DNA from: Darksidea phi
Lineage: Eukaryota; Ascomycota; Dothideomycetes; Pleosporales; Lentitheciaceae
Reading direction: 5' to 3'
Length of the DNA: 64,000 nucleotides
Assembly: GCA_030770425.1 (NCBI GenBank)
Contig: JASJFT010000023.1
Coordinates: 275,722 to 339,721 of the forward strand
A program made the position numbers and the translations under genes. Numbering within the stretch: the stretch's first letter is position 1; each line of letters begins with the position of its first letter. The notes below the pieces were generated by a model. The model was not told the origin of the DNA and made no database searches. It saw only the letters and a list, made by a program, of their open reading frames with translations. Shown piece after piece: positions 34,066 through 45,056 of the stretch.

Positions 34066-34480
34066 TAGTGCTTCTCTCAGTTGTTCAGGTGGCAGGCATT
34101 GTAATGATAGAGGAGCTCTACGTAGGAATACGCTCAGCACCTTCATGAGCTCGCAGGAGTCCGTCGATGCTCTCAGTAAGCCTACCCAGTTCTAAAATAC
34201 ATATCCATATATCTAAATTGTGTAAATGTGCTGCCCTTCTCCACTTTCTTGCGTTCCGCGACCCTGGTCCATCGCACGTGTTAGCGCTCCCTGTGTGCGG
34301 ACCATGACGAAATAGCCGGCGCACTGCGCTAGTGGGATGTCGCGTCCAACATCCCAGACGCGTCGATGCATCATCTCTCCCCAGCAACGCTCGCTCGCAG
34401 TTGCCCCTCCAATTCTAATCGATAATTGTGCTACCATCCCGGTCTCCTGCCTAATCAAAGCATTTCGCCTCGCATTCATC
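34066..34480. other. intergenic spacer
   Basis: 3' flank of the SDR gene and promoter/leader of the LRR gene. No gene or repeat seen. Confidence 0.4.
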
Positions 34481-36088
34481 ATGGACGAAAATACCTTACC
34501 TCTCTCGCACGCGACCACCATCCCGAGCTCTCCGCCCCTCGACCTCCGCTATCGCGACATCTCTCCAACTTCCAGCGAACCGCCTCTCTTCTCAAGCGAC
34601 GGCCCCCTCGAAGCAGAAGATCTCACCAACTACGAGTCTCCGCGGGTTAAGCGGAAGCGTGTCGGCCCGTGGTGGGATCAAGAACTCGGTGGAGTTTTAG
34701 GCGCGAAGAAGACAAAGCTTTCGCGAAACTTCGATTCTGGAGTGTTCATGATGAGCGACGGGAGCTTTGGAAGCGATGGCTCGAATGAACTGCCTAGCAG
34801 CTGCGCACCGCTGACGAGGGAGGAGACGAGGGCGGAGCGCATCAAGCGCGAAACGGAGGGTATGCGGAAAGAGGAAGCCATAATGTATGGCATGGTTCAA
34901 GATTTAGTCGAGCGCGGCAAGACTGAATTCTTCTTCGGCTCGATGAAGCTTCAAGACAGCGACCTCCGCCACCTGCGCCCGATCACGACCATTATCCAAA
35001 CTCCCATGGGCGCTGGAGTCGACGTCCCCGCCGAAGGCCAATACCGCTCCATGATCCCAGAGATCTACCTCGAGCTCCAGAAGAATCGCCTCTCGAAACT
35101 CGAGCCAACTCTCTTCGACTTACATTACATCACCACTCTCAACCTCAGCTCGAACCAGATCGAAGAACTTCCGCCCCAAATCACAAAACTACAAAAATTG
35201 AAGACTCTAAATCTGTCTATCAACAAACTCCAATGGCTTCCTTGCGAAATTCTAAGCTTGCTTCAGCCTAAAGGCAATCTACAGCGCTTGATGGTGATGT
35301 CTAATCCGGTAGATGGGCTCACTTGCGATGGCGGAATGAGGGTTATCTCTTGCGACTACACGATGGGCTTCAAGCCTGCATACACGATAGCTGTTATTCA
35401 AGATAATATCGAACGCGCATACGCCCTGCTTCCAGCAGTCCAGGACACGCAATCTCTAGTCTGGCTTATCAAAACGTGGGAAACCCGGCTCGAAGAATAC
35501 GAAACCCCTTCACATCACCGCTACTGCCCCTCAATTCCAGTCACCGCATGGAAAGACCAGAACGATCAACGCATCAGATTCATAGGGGCAACACCGCCTT
35601 CATATTTCGACACGAAAGGTAGATTGCTCGACAATTCGCCCGTTGCCTCATCATCCGAGGTAATCATCACTACAAACCGCGGCGCGTGGGGCATGCCTTC
35701 GACATTCTTCATTCCGCCTTCAAATACGAAGGTCACCTCCCTCGTCAACATGGCGATGAAAACCGCCCTCCTTTCCGAAACGCCCGCCGATGTCCGAAGG
35801 ATTCTTAACGAAGCGCTCGATGGCGAGATACCTCCTACCGTCGAGAAGCTATTACAGCGCGCTGAAGCGAACTTCGAGTGCCTCTCTGAGTGCCACGTCT
35901 GTGGGGAATATTACCTTGTGCCTGCGGCAGAGTGGATCGAGGTCTGGAGCCCAGGGACGAGGCACAATGTGAGAGTGAAGGTGCAGGTGTGTTCTTGGGG
36001 GTGCGTGCCGGATGAGATTGGGATGCCGCCGCAGGAGGAGCTGGTTTGGGATCAGATAGAGCGGCCTGGCATGTTGGGTTGGGCATAA
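34481..36088 (+). CDS. leucine-rich-repeat protein with C-terminal Cys motifs
   Basis: 535 residues from the ATG at 34481 (an upstream in-frame start at 34337 lies in UTR-like sequence). A disordered N-terminus (MDENTLPLSHATTIPSSPPL) with a basic KRKRVGPWW patch is followed by a helix (MVQDLVERGKTEFFFG) and three or four LRRs at about 195-275 (YLELQKNRLSKLEPTLF, TLNLSSNQIEELPPQI, TLNLSINKLQWLPCEI). The C-terminal 200 residues end in ECHVCGEYYL and VQVCSWGC (about 466-505), which could bind zinc. A nuclear role is suggested by the basic patch but not shown. I recognise it as a fungal LRR protein of unknown function. It runs tail-to-tail with the zinc-ribbon gene. Confidence 0.75.
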   Translation: MDENTLPLSHATTIPSSPPLDLRYRDISPTSSEPPLFSSDGPLEAEDLTNYESPRVKRKRVGPWWDQELGGVLGAKKTKLSRNFDSGVFMMSDGSFGSDGSNELPSSCAPLTREETRAERIKRETEGMRKEEAIMYGMVQDLVERGKTEFFFGSMKLQDSDLRHLRPITTIIQTPMGAGVDVPAEGQYRSMIPEIYLELQKNRLSKLEPTLFDLHYITTLNLSSNQIEELPPQITKLQKLKTLNLSINKLQWLPCEILSLLQPKGNLQRLMVMSNPVDGLTCDGGMRVISCDYTMGFKPAYTIAVIQDNIERAYALLPAVQDTQSLVWLIKTWETRLEEYETPSHHRYCPSIPVTAWKDQNDQRIRFIGATPPSYFDTKGRLLDNSPVASSSEVIITTNRGAWGMPSTFFIPPSNTKVTSLVNMAMKTALLSETPADVRRILNEALDGEIPPTVEKLLQRAEANFECLSECHVCGEYYLVPAAEWIEVWSPGTRHNVRVKVQVCSWGCVPDEIGMPPQEELVWDQIERPGMLGWA

Positions 36089-36467
36089 GGTGTCGGATGG
36101 TGAGATCTACCTCTATTTTGCTTCATCGCTGATACTTGGGCGGCGGGAGTGTTGGGATATGTATAAAGTTGGACCGCATTTGGGCTGGGGCTGAGTGCTT
36201 CTATGCTAATGCTTGCAGCTCCAGGCGGCTTTTACAAAGCGCGTTAGAGGTCATCGGGCTTCACGCTGCCGACAACACTGTTCATATTACTCACGGCGGC
36301 CCATGCGTATTGAAAGTCTTCGTTGTATATATCTAAATCATTCCGAGCTACAAGAGCAACTTCTTTCATTCGTACCTTGTCTGTTTTGTCCCTCATTCTC
36401 TGATCCCTGTCATTCAGCGAATCCTTACCGTCCAGAAGACTTATTGACTCGCCCCTCAGCACTTCCA
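36089..36467. other. spacer between convergent genes
   Basis: Shared 3' region of the LRR gene and the zinc-ribbon gene; nothing else seen. Confidence 0.4.
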
Positions 36468-37085
36468 TCAACTCTCGTGTATGACCTTCGACAATCGGTG
36501 CATCCAGAAACCTATCCAGGAAATCCAAGGCACAGGCTTCGCACCACATACACATTTCTCGTCACCAAGACCCCAGTATGCCACTATCTCCGCATCATTC
36601 CCTGATATCGGCGCTGTGGACGTAACGACGGCACGATGGGAGAGGCCGCAGGCTACGCAGATAGAGACATACGGTAATGGTGAATAGGCGTGAACAGAGA
36701 GATGAACCGGCCAAATTTCAAAGCCCGAAGTAGGAAACTGTATGAGGTTTGTAGAGGTAGAACAATCTCTGCAACATACATGTTCGCAATTTCGGCACTT
36801 CAAGATCCCCAGTGGATGCTCACCGTCAAGTAAGATTATAATGCTGTGGTGATTGCACGCATGGCACGTCCAATGTGCTGTCAAACTACCTTGTGCATGT
36901 TGTATTGTCATTTGGGCTGCTGGGCGGATTTCATGAATGCGTTGACATTCCTTGGTAGTGATTTTTTTGGCTTGTATGTCGGAGGGTGTGGGCTTCTTCG
37001 TCTGGCTCGTTGAGTTGCGTATTATGCGTTTAACTAGCTTTTCGACTATGCGGTGCGAGAGGGGGGTTTTGATGGGAGTTGTCAT
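36468..37085 (-). CDS. zinc-ribbon protein (fungal double zinc ribbon type)
   Basis: 205 residues from the ATG at 37085, giving MTTPIKTPLSHRIVEKLVKR. A basic N-terminal third precedes paired Cys motifs: HWTCHACNHHS, LKCRNCEHVCCRDC, then ICVACG and CVCG. The CxxC pairs about 20 and 45 residues apart fit two zinc ribbons, as in a common fungal family of unknown function. No intron is needed. The frame continues upstream to 37223 but that part is UTR-like. Role unknown; zinc binding is predicted from the Cys spacing. Confidence 0.65.
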   Translation of the reverse strand: MTTPIKTPLSHRIVEKLVKRIIRNSTSQTKKPTPSDIQAKKITTKECQRIHEIRPAAQMTIQHAQGSLTAHWTCHACNHHSIIILLDGEHPLGILKCRNCEHVCCRDCSTSTNLIQFPTSGFEIWPVHLSVHAYSPLPYVSICVACGLSHRAVVTSTAPISGNDAEIVAYWGLGDEKCVCGAKPVPWISWIGFWMHRLSKVIHES

Positions 37086-37573
37086 GGAACTTGTAGATAG
37101 GCATTTTGGCGGGCTCCGGTTGCATAGTTTGTGCGTGCGTTTTGGGTATGGGTTTATTGGGTATAGAAGGAGAGTGGTAGTGACAGGGTAAGTAGGATGA
37201 AGGTTCACGTTAAGTGTACACAATGGTCAATAGTAGGAGGGAAAAGGAAAGGAGTTGCGTGGTTAGATTGAGGCGTACAGTCCATTATCTAATTATCATT
37301 GTGTAGAACGCCGGCACAAGACGAGATCATTCACTGTATAGCGTATCCTAGTTGCCTTCAAAACCTTTTACGCCTTCAAACATTAACATACGCAGCATTT
37401 CCATAAGTAGAACAAAGTGTTCAGAGCCTGGTTGAATTCTATGAAATAAACCTTAAGGAAAACTCATCCCGGTTATCCACAAGCCGTTTTGGATACCCCA
37501 TTAACGCCGACAAGCTCATAGCTTGGTGCCATGCACGACCAAGGGCCTCAGACCAGGCCAGGTAACTTAAGAG
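37086..37573. other. intergenic spacer
   Basis: Promoter of the zinc-ribbon gene on the left and 3' flank of paralog A on the right. No gene seen. Confidence 0.4.
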
Positions 37574-38233
37574 CTAGCCATCCAACCCCATACTCCTCTC
37601 CCTCAGCAACTCCTCGCTGATGTTGCTCTCCGGCAAATTCTCCACATACTCCGGGCCCCACCTAACCCTGCCGTTCTCCAGAGTACGCTTCGAGTTCTTG
37701 TCGACCTTGGGGAAGTAGCCATCCTCCCAGGTGAAGTCGTCCTTCCACTCGCCAGGTATCTCGATGGTCTCGACATCGGTGCAGACGGAGAGGAGGAGAA
37801 CGTAGACGGAGATTACATCCTCGAGTGGAATGTTGACGGCGACGACGTGGATTTCGAAAAGCGCTCGGAGCATATTGACCGCAGCGGCTTGGTTGGCGTG
37901 AGAGTTTACGGTGGGGCGGTGATCGTTGTCTAGGATAGCGGCGTCGCCTGTTCGCATTCTATCAGTACACTAGTTCATTTGAATGTGAGTAGCTGCGGAC
38001 TGTTATAACGTACCGACATCCTCAACAACCCTGCGCGGCGCCCGTAGCAACTCCTCGACGAGCCCAGAGTTGATGAGCGAATCATACGGCAAGTGGAAGC
38101 TGAGCAGACGTGCCTTGAGGTTATTGCCAGTGGGTGGGTAGATCCGCTGGACGAAGTTGGCGAGGTCCTTGGGGCCGCGCGAGTTGAAGTTATCGGCGGC
38201 GGTGGGCGGCATGGTGGTGGTGGTACCCGACAT
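37574..38233 (-). CDS. small fungal-type protein, paralog A
   Basis: Exon 1 (38233-38014) and exon 2 (37947-37574) with a 66-bp intron (GTACGT...GAACAG, phase 1) give 197 residues. A nearer AG (CTGATAG) gives the wrong frame. After a Thr-rich N-terminus come LANFVQRIYPPTGNNLKARL and LSFHLPYDSLINSGLVEELL, then IPLEDVISVYVLLLSVCTDV and ETIEIPGEWKDDF, with a tail YFPKVDKNSKRTLENGRVRW. It aligns along its length with the gene at 50750-51334 (SVKFSLPGDSIQNSGFAELL and FIVEFYVEAFTLVCPNVQVM-EFP) and with the relic at 42066-42360. No known domain; it resembles lineage-specific fungal families related to F-box-less leftovers of LRR proteins, but that is a guess. Confidence 0.7.
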
Positions 38234-38894
38234 GTTGATAGGTAGTGGTTGCTTATGAAGAGAGATGGATTGCTAGTAGTGGATCAACTTTGAGAGTACT
38301 GGGTTATGGAGGTGGGTGTGGCTTACGGTTGACTTTGGTGGGAGGGTCTGAGGATCTAGAGAAGAGGCAGGGCTGTACTTATATAGAGATTATTTTCGGC
38401 TATCTGAGGTCCAACTATGCGGAAGCCTAGTAGAGGTGACCTAGAAGTCCAGAGAGATATGTTAAGTCACCGAGACCTTCACACTGACTTGCTGTCATGG
38501 TACTATTATTGCCGAGGTTAGGCGGCCTGTACACGTCAATTTAGATAAGATCTTCATACTTGAAGGTGTAAGTCCGGTTCACCTGGAGTATTCTTTTCGT
38601 CTTCACCTAGTTTCGTGAGGTCGATACTAAAGAATACGCAAAATCTTCATCAGAAAACTCGAATGCTATTAGGAATTGGAGCAGTTCTCTCTGATTGTAG
38701 TTTGAAAAGCGCAGGAGTAGGTAATCTCAATTCAAGATAGAGCGAACGAAGTATGTATAGACTATATGAACATTGAAGCTTTACATAAGGCACTCGGTAC
38801 CAACAGGCTTGACGACGTAAAGACGAGCGCCAATCATGCTCAAATACTTACCTTTCCAAAATACCCATCTAAAATGTACTTGATCCTACACTGT
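38234..38894. other. intergenic spacer
   Basis: Promoter of paralog A and 3' flank of the permease. AT-rich, no gene seen. Confidence 0.4.
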
Positions 38895-40622
38895 CTACTG
38901 CCAAATCAAACTAATCTTCTTCCACCACGGTCCCTCCGTTGAGGGCGCCGGCGTCTCATCAGCCAACACGCGCGTCAACCCCGTCTGCATATCCACTTCC
39001 ATTGGATCGTATCCCCACCCTTCACTCCAATACGTGATCCTATGTCCAAAGTAGATGAGCAAAAAGATAGGGATACCAACATAAGCAGTCAGGAAGCTTG
39101 AAGCGTTCCAGTTCTGCGGCCAGAAGACGTTGAAGCCGTTGATGAGGCAGAGGAAGGAGAAGCCGACAATGGCGAGCCATGCGCCCCATTTACCGAACAT
39201 GTTCTTGTAGGGCAGATCGGTAATATTCTGTGCGTCGCGGGCTTTGGCGAAGCGCAGATAGATGATGCCGCAAGATATCCAGGAAATAAAGCTAGAGGTG
39301 TTGGTCAGGTTGACGAACCAGTTGAAGACGACGGCGCCGTCCGATGCCACGTTCAAATATGCGAGAGCGCAGAACAGGGACGAAACAATGACAGCCGGAT
39401 ACGGTACACCGCTCTTAGTGCAGGTCTTGAAGACGCGTGGCGCGTTTCCGGATAAAGCGAGCGAGTAGAGCGATCGGGAGGAGAGGTACAGGAAGGAGTT
39501 TCCAGATGACCACGCACTGATGATGATACCGGCGTTGATAATCGAATCGAGGGCCGGGATGCCGGCGTTCTTGATGCCAATAACAAAAGCAGAAGCTCCT
39601 GCGCCGTGGCCTCCAGAAGTAAGCGCTGGGTCGTTGGACGGACAGGTCACGCTAATCGCGAGCACACTGCCGATGTAGAAAAAGACAAGGCGGAATATAT
39701 AGCGTCGAGCGGCGATAGGCAAGTTCCTTCTCGGGCTCTCCATCTCTCCTCCTGTTGCAATGAGCAACTCAGGGGCAAAAGCAAATGGAAACGAAGAGAG
39801 CACCAGTGTCGATAGCAGCGCTAGGAAGCGGCCCTCATTTCCACTGGCCAAGTACGTGTTCGCTGCTCCGGGGTTCTTCCAATATCTGAAGCCAAGGCGG
39901 TCGTGGTCCGGACCTCCTCCCCAGAAGAGGATGAAGGAGAGTATCAGGAGGCCAGTCATCATGATGACTTTGGTGCCGGCAAACCAGAACTCCGTCTCGC
40001 CATAGAAGCGAACAGGAAGTGCGTTTAATCCAACAATAACAATGATCATGAGCGTGATCCACACGGCAATATTGACAGGTGGATGCCAGTATTCGATCAC
40101 AAGACCCGCAGCTGTAATCTCGTATGGGACCAATATGCCGAGAGAGTAGAAGTATAACCAACCCAACGCGAAGCCCAAAGATCTTGAGACGTATCGAAAG
40201 CCAAATAGATTCATGGACGAACCTGGCGTTGGGATGTATGCGGCGACTTCTACGATGCATGCAACCACGCAGAAGATGAGGAAGGACATGAAGATGTAGC
40301 AGCCGAGGATGAAAGCTGGTCCACCGCGAGAGAGCGTCTGACCGCTACCGACGAAGAGACCTGTACCGATGGTGCCACCGAGGGCAATCATCTGCGCATG
40401 CCTGTGAGAGATTTCGTCAGTCCTGCCCATTGAGATCGCCTAGGAATCTCACCTTGACTTCAGACCTCTCTGCGTAGTCTCATATCGTTCGTCAAAGAGT
40501 TCGCTTTGAAGAACCTCTGGATTTATGGCAGAGCTCCTCCGTCGCGCCGCCGAAACCTTGGGTTCTCCATATCCTATATCTTTCTCGCCAATAGGCTCAA
40601 CTGAAGCTCCTTTCTCGGACAT
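38895..40622 (-). CDS. amino-acid permease (APC superfamily, fungal AAT/YAT type)
   Basis: Exon 1 (40622-40453) and exon 2 (40401-38895) with a 51-bp intron (GTGAGA...CTCACAG, phase 2) give 558 residues. The junction restores the family motif GLKSRHAQMIALGGTIGTGL. A hydrophilic cytoplasmic N-terminus of about 55 residues precedes twelve hydrophobic spans. Other markers are PGSSMNLFGFRYVSRSLGFA, the FAPELLIATGGEMESPRRNL segment, and WSSGNSFLYLSSRSLYSLAL before the GNAPRVF loop. These proteins import amino acids across the plasma membrane by proton symport. Exact substrate cannot be read from sequence. The start at MSEKGASVEPIG is preferred; the in-frame ATG at 40679 would add 19 unlikely residues. 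Confidence 0.9.
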
Positions 40623-42065
40623 GATGCCTTGACGCTTTTCACACTTGGCGCGGAAAAGAAAAAGAGCCGTATATTTCAATCCAAAAGTGACGGTATCCCG
40701 GCCTTTTGTACACGGGAGGGCACGCTCACCGGAGGATCAAGCATACCCTGCACGCCATGCAAGCCACGGAGATGCTGCAACGAGCAAGCTCCACGTTCCG
40801 TACTACGACCTCGTTGGCGCATCGACGCCATACCCTTGTCTTTCAAGATCGCGCTGGGCCGCTTTCATGTTTGGGGGACGGGAGCGGCAGGGTTTCCTCC
40901 TATTGCGTCGAGATAATCCGAGAGGTCTTAGTGGGAGATAAGTTGGGATCTGCGTCGGTCGCAAAATGCAAAGGAGCGTCAGCGGCTGCGCGGAAAGCGG
41001 GCAGGTGAGATGACTTGCGCATGTTCAGCTTGGAGTGCGGTAGTTTCGCGCGCTGCATGACGCGGACATGGAGTTGCTCGCGTGCTACTGAGTGTAACCC
41101 AAGGAACCGGATGATGCTGCGGAACTATTCCACCGCTAGTTGAGCCCTGCCGTCTACGTTGTGTTCCAATTGTGCCCTGCTATTTTCCCCGCGCCGCAGA
41201 TAAGAGCAAGGTAAAACCGTGAACGTCCAGTAAGACGGCATGCGGTTATCATATCAACATCCGAAGCTTGTAAGGGTAAGCGTGGACCCCAGCATCTCGG
41301 CCGCTTGGCAGGCGACCGTCGTCCGAAGGGTCCATAGCCGGCCCGCGCGAGAACGGCTCCTAATCTCGCATCGATCTGCAAGCCAACGCGATCTAGCGTA
41401 CGGAAGATAATACAGGCTTGCTGTATGCTCGCGAGGTATGGACTCTCCACCGTTCGTGATGTCATGTCAGCCATAGCTCCTACCTAGCTATATAGTATTA
41501 CCTATGTTCCCAACAACGGGTCTACCACGGCATCCCACCCTAATAGGATACTGATTCCTCGCGGCGAGGTGTTTAAAAGAATGTGGCATTGTCCGGCTCC
41601 AGATATACAAAGAAATGCCGCATTCTTGCCACCATCATCCTAGGTCCCCCAAGCACAGATATGGTACGACTAATCGTGCGACTCAAGGTAGGCGCTGTAT
41701 CCGCCAGAATTACATAAGCTTAGCGTATCTTTTTTTGTTTTAGAATATGCAACTAGCGAAGATGAAGGTCAGCTAGCCATATTCCTTATCCCACGATTGT
41801 TTCATTTAACGATTCTCGTAAGTAAGCATGGTAGGCACCAGGCATTCTCTGATGCATGACCTCGGAGCATCCAATACCCTATGGCGCAACTTGATCACCA
41901 AAGCATCGCCTTTTCGAACGCTTGTCTCTCCTGACCGATACCTTCTATATAACCGTCTTAGAAGTCTGATTGTCAGATATACCTAGCCTTCTTTCTAGTT
42001 TGCACCTTGTGGACTGCTAATGTATTATAGGCACCAAGCCGCACTAACATGTCCTCTAGAAAGGC
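40623..42065. other. gene-poor spacer
   Basis: About 1.4 kb between the permease and the paralog relic. Small ORFs on both strands have no domain. A possible mini-exon chain (ATG at about 41661 reading MVRLIVRLK) was looked at but cannot be extended. Confidence 0.4.
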
Positions 42066-42360
42066 TCCGAAAAGCTCTACAAGCTCACCAAGACCCACGG
42101 CCACGTGGAAGCGATTCCGCTCAAAGACGCGCCTGTACCTTGGCCTCCTCGTCACCTGCGTCTATGTAGAGACATCGAGATCCCGCGGGAGTGGACCGCC
42201 GACTTCGAGCCCCGGACAAGTACTTCCCACGTGTGAATCGCAATAGCACGGCCATCGTCGAGGAGAGCGGTAGGTTCGTTGGGGAACGGAGGTCGTGCCG
42301 GTAGAGGATAAGAAGGAAGAGGATATCGCTAAGGACGGGGCTGCGAAAGACGATCGAGGT
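42066..42360 (+). pseudogene. frameshifted relic of the paralog A/B family
   Basis: Fragments match paralog A in order but change frame: GHVEAIPLKDA (A: VVAVNIPLEDV), LGLLVTCVYVET (A: VLLLSVCTDVET), IEIPREWTADFEP (A: IEIPGEWKDDFTW), DKYFPRVNRNSTAIVEESGRF (split for length; A: DGYFPKVDKNSKRTLENGRV) and WGTEVV (A: WGPEYV). Frame changes occur near 42140, 42172, 42212 and 42278. No splice sites explain them. Orientation is opposite to paralog A, about 4 kb away. Confidence 0.65.
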
Positions 42361-42433
42361 ATGTCCTTTGATTAAGTAGTAGGTACTTCCGAGAATCGTT
42401 TATGTATCGGTACATTATCGTTCTCGTTGAGGA

Positions 42434-42712
42434 ATTGGCAAAGTAGCGGCTTGCTTTCGACTCTGTGGCCGCCGTAATTATATTTGGCGTCTTCCTTCGG
42501 ATGAGAAGGATCATAGAGTAACATTACTAGAAGGCCTTTATGAGACAAGGGGAGACCGCCTCATCACCAAGCTAGGCTGGATTTCAATACCATTCGTCGA
42601 ATCGAAGATCCTTGATTTCTGTAGTCGTTCTTTGTTAATACATGCCCTTCGCGGATGGTACTACCAGCGCCCCTGCTGGCGCCTATACCAAATAAAATAC
42701 ATACGGTTGTGA
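42434..42712 (+). other. open frame without ATG, unidentified
   Basis: A stop-free frame of about 92 codons ends at the TGA 42710-42712. It reads NYIWRLPSDEKDHRV, TLLEGLYETRGDRLITKLGW and ISIPFVESKILDFCSRSLLI, with an aromatic C-terminus (ALRGWYYQRPCWRLYQIKY). The composition is protein-like, but there is no ATG and no clear acceptor. It may be the last exon of a broken gene. Confidence 0.3.
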
Positions 42713-44741
42713 CTAGCTAAGGTACTATTTCAAAGCAACTTCGACTCTAACTAGCTATATATGCTTTCTATCTATCCTCGTACTTCCATCGCCGCGCCTA
42801 CAGCCTTATCAACACTGCCAAGTCTCGCCGCCCACCCCTACCCCAAACTGTCCGCACACACGTCATTCCTCCCTAACCTTCACCATATCCTTCTTACACG
42901 CCTTTCCAATCCTATCCTAGCCCGCCGACTTACTAACTGTCCTGCTGACTAACCCGTATTAGCGCCATTCAACGCCCTATATAAGACAGCCCCCTCCCAC
43001 ATTTCGCTCTTTTCCCCTCCTAAGTCGGTTGGTAGTTACCCCGCCTGGGAGTTACAGAGCTCAAGCATTCTGTCGACTCAGCCACTGCATTGTACAGCGC
43101 GGTGGTTCGGATCCTTTCGGGGGTTTAGCAACGCCAGGGTAATTTTTGCTTTCCCATTGCCTCTTTGAGGAACATTTCACTTTTTCGTTGAGACTACTAG
43201 CTGTCGCTAGTAGCTTGAAGAAGAGGATTTGCTTCTAATATGCCTGTGGTCGCGCCTCTTGTTTGGAGATATGTATGAGCTGCTTGATGTTTGTTTTGGT
43301 ACGGATAGTGAAGCGCACAATTATTGCCGTCACTCCCATACGGCCAGATATTTATTACTTGTACTTAATGCTAAAGCCCTATACTTTCTATAAAAATGTT
43401 TATTAGCTATAATAAATATGACTCGGTGCAATGCGGTTCACTGTCACTGTAGGTAGCATAGCGAGGCCGATCAATCAATGCCTCGCGTATAGGTAATGTA
43501 TCCATCTCTTGATTCAGAACCATGCACGAAGATACGGAACGCTTTGATTTACGCTGCTCAGGATTGCCTTGAAGGTCTCCGCGCCTGAATACTGGCTCAC
43601 TGCCCACCACCACCACTAGCACCCCAACCTACGCCGCAACGGTAGACGACCGCAAGCACCTAAGGCTCCTCGCCTGCGACCGATGCTCTCCCACGATCAC
43701 CAGAATGGTAGTCCTTGACTTCCACCGTGGAGATGGCTAGCACCAAGCGCAGACACATCTTAAAACCAAGCCCTCCACGTTCCTCAGGACCCACACCGAC
43801 GATCACAAAAAAAGCACACCCCAGAGCCAGCTAAGGTAGCCTCGGACACTAGTGTGAGCGTCACCCGTAAAATATCTCGCCACCTGCTGTAGACCGCCGT
43901 CGCCAGCACCCAGAAACAAGGGTCCCGCCAATCTCCAAACCTGCCGCCACGTCCAGCACCACCCTCAGCAGACCCGCCGTACAAGTTTCTCCCCTTCGCA
44001 ATCCGCTTCGCCAGAATCCCACACTTTCATTACCAACGCGAGAACCCCCCGAACGCCCTCGGGCCGCCCCACGGCTACCGCGCAAAACGGCCACAACACT
44101 CTTATCCCCAGAAACCGCTACAAAAATTCTACCTCTACCTCTACCACTCCAGGTAAACGAACAGAGTCCTTGAGCTCGCCGGCTACCCGAGAGAAGCGGC
44201 TGGTGGACGAGCCAGTCCCAGGACGCAGAAGCCCGAACAATTAGATTTTATCTCTCGACCTCGCTCTCGCGACACCGGCAGACACACGCAGTTCAATTTC
44301 GAACCCATCCATCTCCTCCACCTTCCTAAGTCCCCTACCAACCCCATAAAAGAAAAGCGACAAATGAGGTCTCAAACACTCCATATCCATCACCATGCTC
44401 CAAAGGGTACCAAGAGCACACAGCCATACAGAAGGGAATGAACGAATCCCAGTAGCCGCGAAGTAAATGGGGAAAACGTCAGAACGAAGGAAACACAAGC
44501 ATAAAGGGACCAAGAAGGCTGCGAAAGTGGGGACACTGGGTAGCAGGGTAGATGAGTAAAGCACGGAGGTACATAGGGAGGAGAGGGAATTTAAGACACG
44601 GTAGACGTGGTGGGAAGAATGCGTAGAGGATTGGGATGGTTGGTTGGGGATCTGGGTGCAAGCATGGGTAGCGATGGGACGGTTTACTTATGGTGTTCTT
44701 ATAGGCTAGGACTTGCAGTTTCTGGCGTGTCTGCCTTACCT

Positions 44742-44779
<38 letters not shown>

Positions 44780-45056
44780 TCTCCTATTATTCTCGAGGCA
44801 ATCACTGCTTCCAAACTAAGCACAAGCAAGTCGATATTCCGAAAGCCCAAGTAAAAAGAAAGGCACAACGATGATATACAGCTACCGGAAGACACCCCAA
44901 GACAATATAGATACAAGGATATCGTCCGCTCCAAGTACAGTCTCAGACCGCATAAAATGCTTTCAAAATCCTAAACGCCATGCTAAATTGATTCGCACTC
45001 GTCCCCCACGCCCGTCCCCTAACCCTGTCGCTCCCCATACTCCCATCTTACCAAAT
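42713..45056. other. gene-poor spacer
   Basis: About 2.3 kb. Apart from the CT microsatellite I find only short ORFs; the Pro/Arg-rich open frames near 43870-44240 are open in more than one frame and cannot be assigned. Confidence 0.4.
44746..44776. repeat. CT dinucleotide microsatellite
   Basis: An uninterrupted (CT)15 tract plus one C, 31 bp. Confidence 0.95.

Noticed and set aside
41661..41780. Chain of mini-exons starting MVRLIVRLK
   Set aside because: The next exon cannot be extended in frame to the later coding-like stretch, and no family is recognised.
43020..43125. tRNA-like box B (GGTTCGGATCC)
   Set aside because: The invariant A of the T-loop is G, and no cloverleaf or box A at the right distance can be drawn.
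44241..44564. Minus-strand ORF of 107 codons
   Set aside because: It starts with GTG, has no domain and no supporting context.
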